From Heliocidaris erythrogramma (lineage: Eukaryota > Echinodermata > Echinoidea > Camarodonta > Echinometridae), in the NCBI GenBank assembly GCA_025617745.1, contig CM046855.1, forward strand, positions 45,251,313-45,315,312: 64,000 nucleotides of DNA, written 5' to 3'. The notes beneath the pieces are model-generated. The model made no database searches. It saw nothing but the letters and a program-made list of their open reading frames with translations, and was not told the DNA's origin. Below are positions 28,099 to 40,500 of the stretch, in pieces. Position 1 is the first letter of the stretch, and each line of letters opens with the position of its first letter. The position numbers were made by a program, and so were the translations under genes.

Positions 28099-29397
28099 AT
28101 GCCTGATGTTGATTTATATAGACAAACAATGCAAAATGATAATTTTCTTCATATATCTGAACTTTTATCTCCACTTAATGACAATGACGAACATATTTCA
28201 TATGGTCCCCAACAAAACTGTTTTACGCCAAATGAATTTAATATGTTTCTGCATGAAGAAAAATTCAAAAATGATGTACATGAAGGATTTTCTTGTCTAC
28301 ATCTTAATTGCAGAAGCATAAAGAAAAACATTGATAATTTTCTAACCTTTTTACATGATGTAGAAATAAATTTCTGTGCAATAGGTGTAACTGAGACTTG
28401 GCTAAAATTTAACGATCCTTGCTACAACATTGATGGTTATAAATTCATTGGTAACTACCGCCAAGGTCGCCGGGGTGGGGGTGTAGGAATTTATATCAGA
28501 AATGATTTTACTTTTGTACATAGGAGTGATTTAGATATTTTTTCAGAATCTATGGAATGTATTTTTATTGAAATTAACTTATCTACTAAAAATATAATAT
28601 TCAGTGTAATTTATCGACCACCGAATTCATCGTTTCCTGACTTTTTAGAATCTCTTACTACAGTAATAAATAGAATTTCTAAAGAAAATAAATTATTGTA
28701 TTTTTCTGGTGATTTTAACCTTAATTTACTAAATGCCGATTCTTGCCCACAGGTCAGTGATTTTTTAGATGTATTCATAACCAGATCAATTTATCCTGTT
28801 ATTCATTTCCCAACTCGAGTATCTAAACAATCTACCACTTTAATTGACAATATTTTCACAAATAATATAAACAATATCTATTCTGGTATTTTTTTAGTTG
28901 ATATTAGTGACCATTTTCCAGTGTACTGTATTCATAATCATTATATTAACAAACTACATGTAAATAATGTATTTATGAAGCGCCAAATAAATGATGAAAA
29001 CATCCGTAATTTTATTACAAAGTTAGAAAGGACTGAATGGAATAGTGATTGTAATGACCCAAATCTTATGTATGATACTTTCTTAAATAGTTTTTCGAAT
29101 TTGTATTATGAATGTTTTCCTAAGACTAGTGTCAAATGTAAACATCGTAAAGATAAACCATGGTTCAATAAGGATTTGAGAAAAATGTGCAACAAAAGAT
29201 ATTTGTTATATAAGAAATTTATTAAAAATCCTACTGCATATAGAGAAAGTATATACAAGTCGTACCGTAATAAAGTTAATTATAAAATAAAATGTATTAA
29301 AAATGAATATTATAGAACATTATTTATCGATGTCAGAAGTAGTCTTAAAAAAACTTGGAATGTCATCAATAAAGCAATGGGGGGAATAAGCAAATAA
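28099..29397 (+). pseudogene. LINE ORF2, endonuclease part (frame-broken)
   Basis: Open from 27940, but the likely start is the ATG at 28099 (MPDVDLYRQ). Endonuclease/exonuclease/phosphatase domain motifs in order: HLNCRS, GVTETWL (catalytic Glu), GGGVGIYIR, YRPPNS, SGDFN (Asp and Asn), TTLIDNIF and SDHFPV (the Asp-His pair). These are all the expected catalytic residues of the target-nicking AP-like endonuclease. The linker region continues through KPWFNKDLRKMCNKR to a stop at 29395-29397, caused by a frame change in the G run at 29379-29384. Downstream coding continues in the -1 frame, so the two halves belong to one ancestral ORF2. Confidence 0.88.
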
Positions 29398-29399
29398 GA

Positions 29400-31106
29400 G
29401 TTGAGAGTGTAAATGTCAGTAATGAAAAAGTAGTTGGTGATTATGGTATCGCTCAAGCATTCAATGATTATTTTGTTCATATAGGTTTATCTCTTTCAAA
29501 TAAGGTGCAATCAAATACTAGAAATAACGATTTTGTGCAATATTTAGATAAAAGCAATAACAGTGCCTTTTTTAATCCCATCACTCCAGGTGAAATTATT
29601 AGAATTGTATGTAATTTGGATTGTAATTCTGCTGCAGGTTATGATGAAATTAAGATATCAGTTATTAAGAAAGCTATACATATCATTTGTTACCCATTGT
29701 GCAATATTTTTAATTCCGTTTTAATCAATGGTATTTTCCCTGATAAATTAAAAATAGCACGTGTTGTTCCAATTTTTAAGAATGGATCAAAGGTAGAATT
29801 ATCAAATTACAGGCCGATATCTGTCTTGCCAGCATTCTCTAAAATTCTAGAAAAATGTATATATAATCGTCTTTCTTTTTTTTTAGATAAATATAATATA
29901 ATGACACCTTCCCAGTATGGATTTCGCTCAGGGCACTCCACATCACATGCCTTAATTGATTTGGTTTTTAAAGTTACTCACGCTTTTAATTCTCGATTGT
30001 TCTTATCTGGTTTATTTTTAGATCTAAGTAAAGCCTTCGATACGCTTGACCACTCTATTTTGTTGTTTAAATTAGAAAATTATGGTATTCGTGGCATTCT
30101 GTTAAAAATGTTTGAAAGCTATTTAGCAGATCGAAAACAATTTGTTATTGTAAATAATACCAAGTCTGAATTAAGAGAAATCAGATGTGGAGTGCCCCAG
30201 GGATCTATACTGGGTCCACTTCTTTTTCTTATTTATATGAACGATATATGTAATTCCTCTAAAAAGTCACAGTTTATTTTATATGCTGATGATACCAGTG
30301 TTTTCCTAAGTAATGATGATATCAGTACATTATGTTTAAATTTCAATATTGAATTGCAAAAAATCAGTAAGTGGCTTTGTTCTAATAAATTGATTTTAAA
30401 TGTAAAGAAAACACAATGTATCATTTTTACTAATAAGAAACTTGAATATGATTATATTAATATTAAAATGAATAATGAAATTATAAAAGTTGTACCATCC
30501 CTGAAATTTCTAGGTGTTATCATCGATTCCAAATTAAATTGGCATGAGCATATAAATGAGGTCTGTAACAAAGTTTCAAAATGTCTAGGTATATTATATA
30601 AATTGAGATTTTTCCCTCGAAACATTTTATTAATGATATACAATGCGATTATAACACCACACCTTAATTATTGTAATGTAGCTTGGGCTTCTTCCACAAA
30701 TTACTCAATGTTAAGATTATTCCGTTTGCAGAAAAAAGCTGTTCGTCTTGTCTTTCATGCTAATTTTCTTGCCCATACATCACCTATATTTATTGAATTA
30801 AATTTGTTAAATATATATGATCTAAATAATTTTAATATTGCTATTTTAATGTATGTAGTAGCTAAAAAATGTGTACCTATACCTCTATTACAAAAATTCA
30901 ATCTGATCTCTGAAATAACCTCTTATGATATGCGAAATCCGTTTAATTTTTATTTACCTCTTTTTAAAACAAACGCTGGTATAAATTCAGTTTTTTATAA
31001 AGGACCCAAAATTTGGAATTCTTTATTTGAAGAAATAAAATTAAGTCCTTCATTAAATGTTTTTAAAAAGAATTACAAGAAACTACTTTTACAAAACTAT
31101 GTGTAA
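29400..31106 (+). pseudogene. LINE ORF2, reverse transcriptase part
   Basis: Same ancestral ORF2 as the upstream endonuclease; the frame is readable from just after the G run (RVESVNVSNEKVVGDYGIAQ, AFNDYFVHIG) although a formal start only occurs at a GTG (29505). RT motifs in order: RVVPIFKNGS, NYRPISVLP, FRSGHSTSHAL, FLDLSKAFDTLDH (first catalytic Asp), GVPQGSILGPLLFLIYMND, YADDT (catalytic Asp pair, YADD box), LKFLGVIID and the C-terminal GPKIWNSL. No RNase H follows. Apart from the frameshift the domain is intact over more than 530 codons, so the copy is fairly young. Confidence 0.92.
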
Positions 31107-31407
31107 ATTATCTATTTCAGGCTCTTTTATCTTTTATGTTATGTTTGTTTAGGGTTTGTAAGGTCTTATAATTATTCAATATATTTTATTTTATATATTG
31201 CATTATCTAACTTGGTTATAGTTGTTATTTGCTCTCTTTACTCATATTATTTTGTCGTATGTTACATGGTTTCAATCATTTGTATTTTGGTGGCAGCATA
31301 TTATAAGACTTTGTTCTTCCAAGCTGTCTCCTCATTCTATTTTACTGTATATTCTTTACCTTGTAATTTGTTTTATATTTTTGAATGAAATAAATGAAAT
31401 TGAATAA
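31107..31407 (+). other. LINE 3' UTR and tail
   Basis: About 300 bp of T-rich sequence after the ORF2 stop, ending in TGAATGAAATAAATGAAATT followed by GAATAATGG. The TGAA-like tail, without poly-A, is as seen in L2/CR1-type LINEs. The exact right border is uncertain by a few bases. Confidence 0.6.
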
Positions 31408-34116
31408 TGGCTACTGTACATGTAAGTGCATTTAGGGGGTGCTTCTCCAAATTATATATAGATGTCAAAATTTGTTAAAATTTATAGATTTTAGCACAAA
31501 AATAGGGTTTGTGCCTCGCTTTGTGCAATCATTCACATTTTAGGGTAAAGGTGAAAAAATACTGAGGCTTTCATAAAGATTATTACAACCCAAATTTTAG
31601 ACCTCACTGGGCAAGGGCTTCCGCCATTCTCAGTAACTTTCATACTAAAAGGATAAAGGAGTACATTGACCAAGAAATTCACCTCAGTTTTCTGATGCAA
31701 ATACTACAGAAAAGAAACTTACTATAGACATTTCACTCTTCAAATTTGTATTTTGTGCAGCATCTTATAACAATCACCTTTTGAAACTACATTACAGCCC
31801 CCAAACCTCTAAGTTTCCTTATTCTGACAAAGATCTATGAGAAACTGTTTCAGCTCATCAAAATCATTTGTCTGCTGGCCTTGTCTATACAATATCCTCT
31901 TTGAAGGGAAACTACAATCTTGTCTGGAATAATACCTTTGTTTTTATTAATTTGAATAATCAAGGCAATTTGGGTAATTTTTTCTCCACATATATGTTCC
32001 AATCACATCACATTACAAATTTGTCTGAATAAATGAACAGCATGCAACAATGAAGAAGCAAAAATGCTTTTTAAAAAATCATAAGACTGTCCTCATACAA
32101 TTCTGAAAATAAGTTTTTAGGACATGATTGCTCATATTTTTAAAAGAAAAATGTAGGCCTAGATCTGATCTTGTAGAGTCACAGATCATTTAAATATACA
32201 TGTAGCTTCCAGGCTATCAATAGCAAAAAAAAATAGGTCAAGAGGGTTTATACGTAAACATATCATAAACAAGTTCACTTAAATCAAGAACAAAGGCAAT
32301 ATAAAGCAGCTTCCTTTTCCAGGCCAGCATCGTAAGATTTCTATTTTTTCCTCTCAGATCTTTCTTGCACAAATCAAATGCTTATCCAGGAACTCGGTAA
32401 TCGGGCCTCCAAACTCTCCCGATTTCCGCTCACCCGGCAAAATTTAGAACGTCTCTTCACAGGTTTGGCTGGAAATCAAGAGCACAGCACAGGATGTTTC
32501 GACTTGTACATTATCATAGGCTGTCACAAAAGATTTCCCCTCCAATTATCAAGTGTACTATCGCTACCCTGATGAGGTTTCTGCGCCGCATGCTTTTTCT
32601 CCGTTTTGTCTGTTTATCTGCCGCTATCTTTAATAGCGTGTTCAGACTACAGGAACGTTTTACCAGACTCGTACGTGTAAAGAAACATCGTATAAAGAAT
32701 CATGATTAGTGAAAGAAGTGTACAGACTACAACACTGATTAAAGAAACAGGTTTTGTGGAAGTTAGCCGACACTGTTTTGTATCAGGTTACGTCAAGGAC
32801 AGCAATGGAGCATACAATATAACAGCTGATTGGTCATATCAGTGCGCACAAATGATAAGCCCCTCCCAGTTGCACTATTTTTGCATAATACGATGTTCAG
32901 ACTTCAAGGGATGCGGATTCTTTATCAAGTTTTTGTTTGAAACGATTCCTATACGTGCGTTTCGTTATACTTTTCTTCATATGATGTTCAGACTAAAATA
33001 GTTAATTACTTGTCATATAGCCAGATCGTTTCTTGTATAGCCATACGATGAAGTTAGGTAGTCTGTACAGGGGGTATGAGAACATTTCTGTAAAAAGTGA
33101 GTTAAGGGCAATGACAGTATGTACTACAATTTCCCTCCAGCAACTTTTGCTTGGTTACCCCTTTATGTTAATTTGTACGAGAAAGTATCTGAGTTTTCTA
33201 CCTTGCCCTTCATTTATTCCCTTATGGATCTCCAGACACATGTAGATACAGCAATAATTTAAACAACCATATACCGGTAAATTTCACCTTTGACCTTTGA
33301 CCTAATGGCATTAATATCAAATAATCCCATATAACTTCATGTACAACAATGAATGCTACCAGGTTTGAAACTGACCCGTCTTTCAATTAAAAAAATATTG
33401 TAATAACCAAGATTTCGCAGACAGACGAGGGACCTGCAAAAGCAATGTCACCTCATCATTTTGATAGACATGAATTAACCAGGACAAATCTCTGAACTTC
33501 TAAGAACGAAAATTAGGAGCACTCTCATTCCTTACACAGATAAATGTCAGTGATGGATGAGGTATCAACAATGTAAATGTTAACAGTATCATTCCCCAAT
33601 GCACGTATGTGATATTTGAGACTTCAGACATCTTGGAAAATGCAACCATGGAGATATATACAAGAGCACAATGTCTCATCCCAAGGTGCCTGATAGTATG
33701 AATACATATTTCATTTCTAATGGCCCATTTGAAAGTACAACTGATACATACCGAATACAATGAGAACATATAGATGTCTTGACTTGCCTTTCCATACAAA
33801 TAAATCCAGAGAAATTGTTTCCTCTGTATAATATGTGTATTGACCTAAATTCATCCACGTCAGCCTTTTCATATATACAAACATGCTAGTCATGTCTGGC
33901 TCGTGGAAAAGGATACTCACCAAACTCAATACAGGGAGTGCATCCATACAGAGGAATTTTCTAACCAACCTCGGTATTGATTTGACTCATTTTCTCTCTT
34001 TATATGGCATTAGATCTCATGCTGTATATTCTATAATGGTGACCGAATATTTACTCTGGTGAAAACTGCTCCCGGCTTTTAGTCATCAAAGATATAGGGT
34101 TAGGATTAGGGTCACA
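31408..34116. other. non-coding region
   Basis: No supported exon. 32380-33060 is richer in CpG than its surroundings and contains three direct copies of TGTTCAGACT (about 32640, 32895, 32986), which suggests an unresolved repeat. The rest is AT-rich with only short random frames. Confidence 0.5.
33291..33303. promoter_or_regulatory. DR1-type nuclear receptor half-site pair
   Basis: TGACCTTTGACCT is a perfect pair of TGACCT half-sites with 1-bp spacing (direct repeat 1), the kind bound by HNF4, RXR or COUP-TF type receptors. A chance match is possible, since no gene start is recognised nearby. Confidence 0.25.
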
Positions 34117-34571
34117 ATTCGAGGGATCAATAATAGCGTTAAGTAAAATTAAGCGCCGATGGCGGCGCTACATGTATATTACTTTTGTTGTGATGCCTAC
34201 TTCCGGTACAGGCGTGAGCTATGAGTTTTCCTATTAATTAGCTGATGTGTTAGTCAGTAATGGGTCTAAAACGCTATTGAAAAGTAACTTATAGACATTT
34301 AAATCATTAAAAAGTGGTTTTGTGGGTAAAGGGTTCCGTTATAACAATGTGCTGGTCCAAGGAAAATAAGAGTAGGACCATACCATGTCAGCTGCGTAGC
34401 CGCGATAGAAATGTACTGTAAGCACAAAGACCGGAAGTAGACACCGCAACCGAAAGCTGGACCCACAGCTCACGCAATGTCCATCAACCAATCAAAAGCA
34501 AGCATTTGATAAATATCTGTTGGCACCCTCTAGCGGCTGAATAGTTTTATCTATTGTCAATCCCTTGAATT
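34117..34571. repeat. diverged inverted-repeat element
   Basis: AATTCGAGGGATCAATAATA (34117) mirrors CTATTGTCAATCCCTTGAAT (34551-34570). Inside, CCTACTTCCGGT (about 34186) mirrors ACCGGAAGTAG (34429). About 455 bp, no coding frame. Confidence 0.5.
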
Positions 34572-37500
34572 AGATTTTAAATTAAGTTTAGAGGTTGGGT
34601 TAAGTTGGGGGTAGGAATAGCATTGGGTCCGAGGTTGAATTCAATTGGTGTATGAAAGTGACCTCAGAGCAACTGTCACCATCTACAATGTATGTCATAG
34701 AATCATTTCATAACAAACATATCTCACATGTTATGGACAGCAAATTAAGAAGTCAATTTGCTGTCCATACTGCATGAGGTATCTTCATGTAGCATGACAT
34801 CTCACTCTGTATTTAAGGCAAATTATGTGATTCAAATTTGAATCAAGAAAAATGCACAGTATGGACGAAGCCGAAGACAGACATATTGTTTGTTTCTACA
34901 GACTTTCTGCTTGTCAAAATGTTTATGGCATAAACTGGTGCAGACTGCAGAGCTGAACTGTTGACATCCAAGACACAGAGATTCAAAACATAAGGGTAAA
35001 TGAACGGAGTCACAAATCACTATTCAGTTTACAGTATGAATTTGTACAAACAATACACAGATATTATACAGTTGGATATGGGATGTTAGTTATGTACATG
35101 CATTTTGTACCTCCTCCACGTTTCAGTTTTGTTTTATTAAACTTTTGGAAGTTTACATATGGATTATTGGCCTTCCCAATAGACCACTTTAAATGTATAA
35201 AACTGTACAACATTCTTTAATTACATAAAATGACATCATAGGGTTTTCCTGTAGTTCATCTTTTATACGAGAGAAGACATTTGACCCAGGAAAGAAATAG
35301 CCTAATGTTCAAAGACTGCCTGTAATCCTGAATACAATCTTCAACTATTGTACAGGAAGTAGTTTATCTTCACTTTAAATACCGAAAATAGCTTCTCTTC
35401 ACTTTCTATACCGAAACTATCAAGATGTAATCAATAAATTTTCCTTGTCACAACAAAATTAAGCTGCTATAGCTGTGATGTCATGAAACCTATGCTGTAC
35501 ACATCATCTTCAAACTTGTTCATAAATTTCACTTCCTGATTCCATGTCCTATACAAAATATTATAGACGTAGCTTTGTAAAGCTTTGTAATCAAACGGTT
35601 CATCCTTCACATCGGACTTGATCCAAGTTAGTGAGAAACAAGGTTAGAGCTGGGAAGTGCCTCTGCGAGCTGTTGCCGCTGACGTAAGCAGCATCTTGAC
35701 GAATCATCCAATGAACCCCGAATTGAGTCATTGTTTCTCTCCTAATGCGCTGACCCAATCTAAAGTACTTTTGACATTTACTTTGTGGATCTGTTTTTTA
35801 GCGATTTATAAACAGAGAGCATGTATAAGGGGACTACAGTGGAGGTCAAAGATTAAAGAATGAATGCAAAAGACAGCTTCTGTAGTTCATCACCGGCACA
35901 TGTACATACCAGTTTCTGTCAATTTTGTACATAAGTCATGTAAATATTTGTAAAGCATACATTTGTGTACATTATGCATGTTAGTTTTCTCTGTAGGGTC
36001 AAATACATTATACATGTAGATCTGAATATAAATGTGTTTGAAGTCCAAACCATTTGAAAACATCGTCTAGAAGTGTTAACTCAAAATAGCAATAAAAGCC
36101 ATATCATTAAAATGTCATACTTCAGCGAGTAAATACTATGTTTGTTACCTCCTAAAATGATATTAAGTTTGAAAGTCCCCACAAACTTTTGCCAAGATAT
36201 TCTCAGGACTCAGGTTTTTTCTTTTTTGCAGTAGTAAAGGTTTTTGGCAGACTATACCGCTATTCCTCACAGCTGAATTGTGTTTATGGAATTTTAAGTG
36301 GTTTAGCCTGAACCGATAAATTCATTACATTGCAAAAACACTGCATTTTTTTTACCCTTGAATTCTGAGATTTCACCAAGTTCATAGTGGCCACCTTTTC
36401 TCACTGCTATGAAAGCGGAAACCCCATGAGGGCGGAAGGCCAAACCTAGGAGGCTTTGAAGAGGGGACAATGGGGACAAAGCTGACGGCCGTGTCCATTA
36501 CACCCTCGTCTGAGTCATTTAAAAAATAGAGTAGGCTGCCCCCACAGAGACGGAGAAAGGGCCATTGTTGCGTGTGCAAGTTGATAAGTTCAGCTTGGTT
36601 TACTCGGACCTCATAAATTTGTTACAAGCACATTCTTGAGAGGGGAAGACGAGAAAGGACATTCAAATATTTGCATTTAGGTGCAATGTGTACATAGACT
36701 GCATTTGGAAGCGATAGTCTGTGACTTTCGTGGGAGTTAAAGCGCTTTCTATTAGCCAACAGTTCAAGATAGAAATGTAAATCACATGACTAGCAAGTAA
36801 AACTGGTAATAATATTGCAGGAGGAAACATTCAAATCACAAGGGCTCAATGAAGTCTTAATTTGGGGAGATACATGTATCTCTATGAAGAAGAAGTTACT
36901 GCACTCACATCTTCAATTAGCAATAGTATTGTGGGAAGGAACATTCGAATCATTATAGTGTAATAAATTCTGAAGTTGTAGAGATATCCATACAAATGAC
37001 ATTATACCCTATATGTACATCAAATACTGATTAAAATCTAATTCCTATAAGAAGTTATAACGGCTCTCAAAATTCATATTTTCAATGACTTCAAAATTTG
37101 TAATAATAAACCCACTGTCTTAGATATTGTGCAGGCCTCATGTAAACCCTTCAACATGCATTGGAACTGTAGTGACTCCCGGAACTTCAGTTTTAGTTGT
37201 AAACCAATATGATTGTACTGTTGATATTGGGTACATATCAACCACCAAGTGACAAGAATGAAAACAACAAACAAAACTTGACAATATGAGGAAAAGAATG
37301 ATTAAAAAGCAAGTAATGAAATCATAGTCCTACATTCACAAATACAGTCAGTCTGTAAATAGGATAGCCTAACATAGATAATCAAAGGCAAATGATATGA
37401 AAGATGTTTAACGAATGAACGGACAGCAATTCTTGTACTTTACCTTTTCCTGTTCTATTCCATACACAACTACATGAAGGCTACGAGGCAATTCCACAAA

Positions 37501-40500
37501 AATAAGGATAGAATTCCTCGTCTTTATTGAAAACACCATGCAAACAAAATCACAACTCCTATTCCTAACAAACACACACAGTCCATGCGTTGTTCCTCAT
37601 GAGTAATGGAATGAACCAAGTGACTGCACGCAGTCCCAGTGGTGAAAGCGGGTTAGATATCCAGTCATAAAACTCATCTGCCCAGAACTCAATAACATGG
37701 CCAATCCGTTCCTGTCTCAACAGATTTGAGTGCCACTGAGCAGAAATCAATAGACTCCCATTCAGAGGACCTATCCAACCCTTTCCCTGGACGTTCGGGA
37801 TTAGCATTCCAGAGTGTCATGCCCCTGGGCGGCCTTTTGGTTCCCTTTCTTGTAGGGCCAGTCAGTGGTATACCCTATATACCCTGCCCAACACAGCTAG
37901 AAGTCTGCCTTGTCAACAAAAGTTCATCGTTCCTTGGATCTCCTATCCGTGAAATGGAGATCAACAGAGTTCAAGCTCTAACACTACACGTGTGTATGGA
38001 GACTTCAGCCAAAAATTGAATTAGTTAGGCTCAACCAAGAATGATTCACAATGCCTTTTCCGGAAAAAAAACACCATTGTTCTTATAGTCAGATAGAGTA
38101 CATGTAGGCCGTACATAGAAGTGTGTATTAAGTTCTAACAAATTGTGCCTAATAAATAAGGTTGATAAAGGTTTGATGGTTCATCTTGTATGACTGCTAA
38201 GAAAGCATGTGTACAGTACGCTTGTAAGCAACCAGTGGACTGACAGATTTAAGTCCTCTCTGAAGGACTTGGTAATGAAGATAAATGCCTTACCAAACAC
38301 TTGTAATAAAATAAGCCCTTCATATGATTTTCGACAAGAAGATGTATTCTTGCATCTTATTACAAGCAATTGAAGCAAATATAATATTTTTTAAAATTCC
38401 AACAAACTTTCCAGTATGTGACTCCTTGGTCTGGTCACGTTTTAAATCACAACAGGAATTCCTAACCATTCTGCATCAAGTTGAAAAAAAATTCAAGAAA
38501 AATCGAAACTGCCTCATGATATTCCATGCTGTTTGCCTAGATTGTCTTTCAATTGTAACCTTTGACCTTGGATTCAATTATGCAGCAATGTCAAGCCCAC
38601 TGCTGGGATAGTTCATTCCCTCTATTTTGGAATCGGTGTGGGGGCATTAACGTCTTACCCAAACAGTCGTACGCTACGTTCCCACTCGGCAGTATTCAGC
38701 AAATCATTCTGAATGATTTCTTACAGGAAACAGCAAGTGTGAACCGTGGGCTTGAAAGATTTTACAAGATTTCTGACAACACGCATTTACTTCAAAGCAC
38801 ATTTACTTCATTCTCAATAACTTTTGCAAAACATGACTAATCCTCACGCTATTAGTGATTCTTTTAACAGGAGACTGCTGTGCAATATCTTTACAAAATT
38901 TCATGCATGCTCGCATAGAGATTCATACCCTCCGAAAGCAGAAACAGACCTATTATGATTTTGTTCCTAATATGTTTGTATTCTAAAAAATAACCCCTTC
39001 CCATCTTGGAGGGGGAGATGCACTTGATCCATCATATGTTAGGTTGGGGTAGCACGTCTTCACACAAGAAAATAATACAGGGATGAATTCCTTCAAAAGT
39101 TAGGTCTTTAAACATGTCACTTTTGTTTGTCAAAGTTATCATCTTACATAGAAAGCTACAAGATTAGCTTCACATGGAGTTGAAAATGTCTATTTGGAAG
39201 ATGAAGTCAGAAGAAATGGACAAAATCGTACTAATACATGAAATATAAAAAGGTCAGACTGTGATAGCTTCTAATCAGACAGAGGTGACATAGTGGTCCA
39301 AATTAATCCTGAAATCAGAACCAAATAAACCGAACACAAAGCTTAATTAGAAGCAACAGTTCATGAGACAGATGTAAAATCATTGAAAACAATCTTGACA
39401 TTTGGCTATACGGAGTCTAAGAGCGTGTGAGACACCCTTGAAGGGGAATCGGAACGGAACCACCACCGACTCTGGCGAAACTCATCCCGCCTCCAGATGG
39501 TTAATGACTGAATGCAAGACAACATGGCCTACTTAATGAAACCGTTATCTCATCTAATTACACAAAATTGGCAATACCACCGTGGAGTGTAGTTTGCCAG
39601 TGTTGCAGCTACTGGATATAAGCATGACTCATAATTTTCATCCCAACGAGAGAAGGTGATATAGTGTCCATGACAGACTAGACGGCGTTATTCCCATCTG
39701 AGAGAACATGCAAGGTGATAGCGGTCTTTACTGTCTCAAATTGGCAATGATGTCTCTTTTGATATTTTGACAGGCCTGTCATGTCATACCATTTTAGTAT
39801 GTCACTTTGATTTCATCACTGGAGGTAAATGACAGCAGTGGAATCAAATGTGTCGGTTGTCACAGATGTCGTCAGTATGACAGGCTGACAGGCATATTTG
39901 TCAAAAATATTTCACTAAAATGTGTTATATTTAGTTATTTAGTAAAACATACAGGAGAAATGGAACCAAGCTTCTACTACAATAATGAAAGACATGAACG
40001 TGACAACCAACCCCCTCCCCATTTAGAATTTCTGTCAGGACACCCCTTAATATGATCAGGAAATTTGTAAACGTTAAGACCTATTTCATACTGATCTTTA
40101 AAATTATTTTTATTGCTTGTTGGCACAATGTTCAAACCCTTGCCAGAGGTCTCATGTCCTTTTAGACCCCTTGTCTGATTTGTGAATACATGTATATTGG
40201 TTGTTGTACATTAGACCTGTCTCTGCAGACTTGTTAAATATTGTGTTCCTAATCATATGAATCTCTGAGACATTATGTAAAACATTAATGGACAAAATGT
40301 AAATGTCCTTAATACTCTTCAGTATTAACTTACCTCAGTAATAAATCACCTCATACTTTCAATCATCCTCCAGTAATACTGGACATCCATCTGACATTCA
40401 TTCATCTCCCCATGACTCATACTGAAACAAGTCCTTGAGAAGAAGTCCACACAAAAGACAAAGTGGGAAACAATGGTGTCTTCACTGGCACAAATCTAAT

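Larger units (their letters stand above)
26980..31407 (+). mobile_element. non-LTR retrotransposon (LINE, CR1/L2 group), 5'-truncated
   Basis: Contains an ORF1 (27067-27729), an apurinic-type endonuclease frame and a reverse transcriptase frame on the plus strand, then about 300 bp of 3' UTR ending in GAATGAAATAAATGAAATTG. The layout (ORF1 with coiled coil and RRM-like domain, ORF2 with EN then RT, no RNase H, short repeat-like tail instead of poly-A) fits the CR1/L2/Rex1 group. The AT-rich codon use differs from the host exons. ORF1 lacks a natural start region, so the copy is 5'-truncated near 26980. ORF2 is interrupted by a frameshift. No clear target duplication was found. Confidence 0.88.

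Noticed and set aside
32633-33060. TIR transposon with TGTTCAGACTA ends
   Set aside because: The repeated motif is in direct rather than inverted orientation and no matching pair of ends could be defined.
34090-34112. Interstitial telomere repeat (GGGTTAGGATTAGGG)
   Set aside because: Only two or three imperfect units; within chance for this composition.
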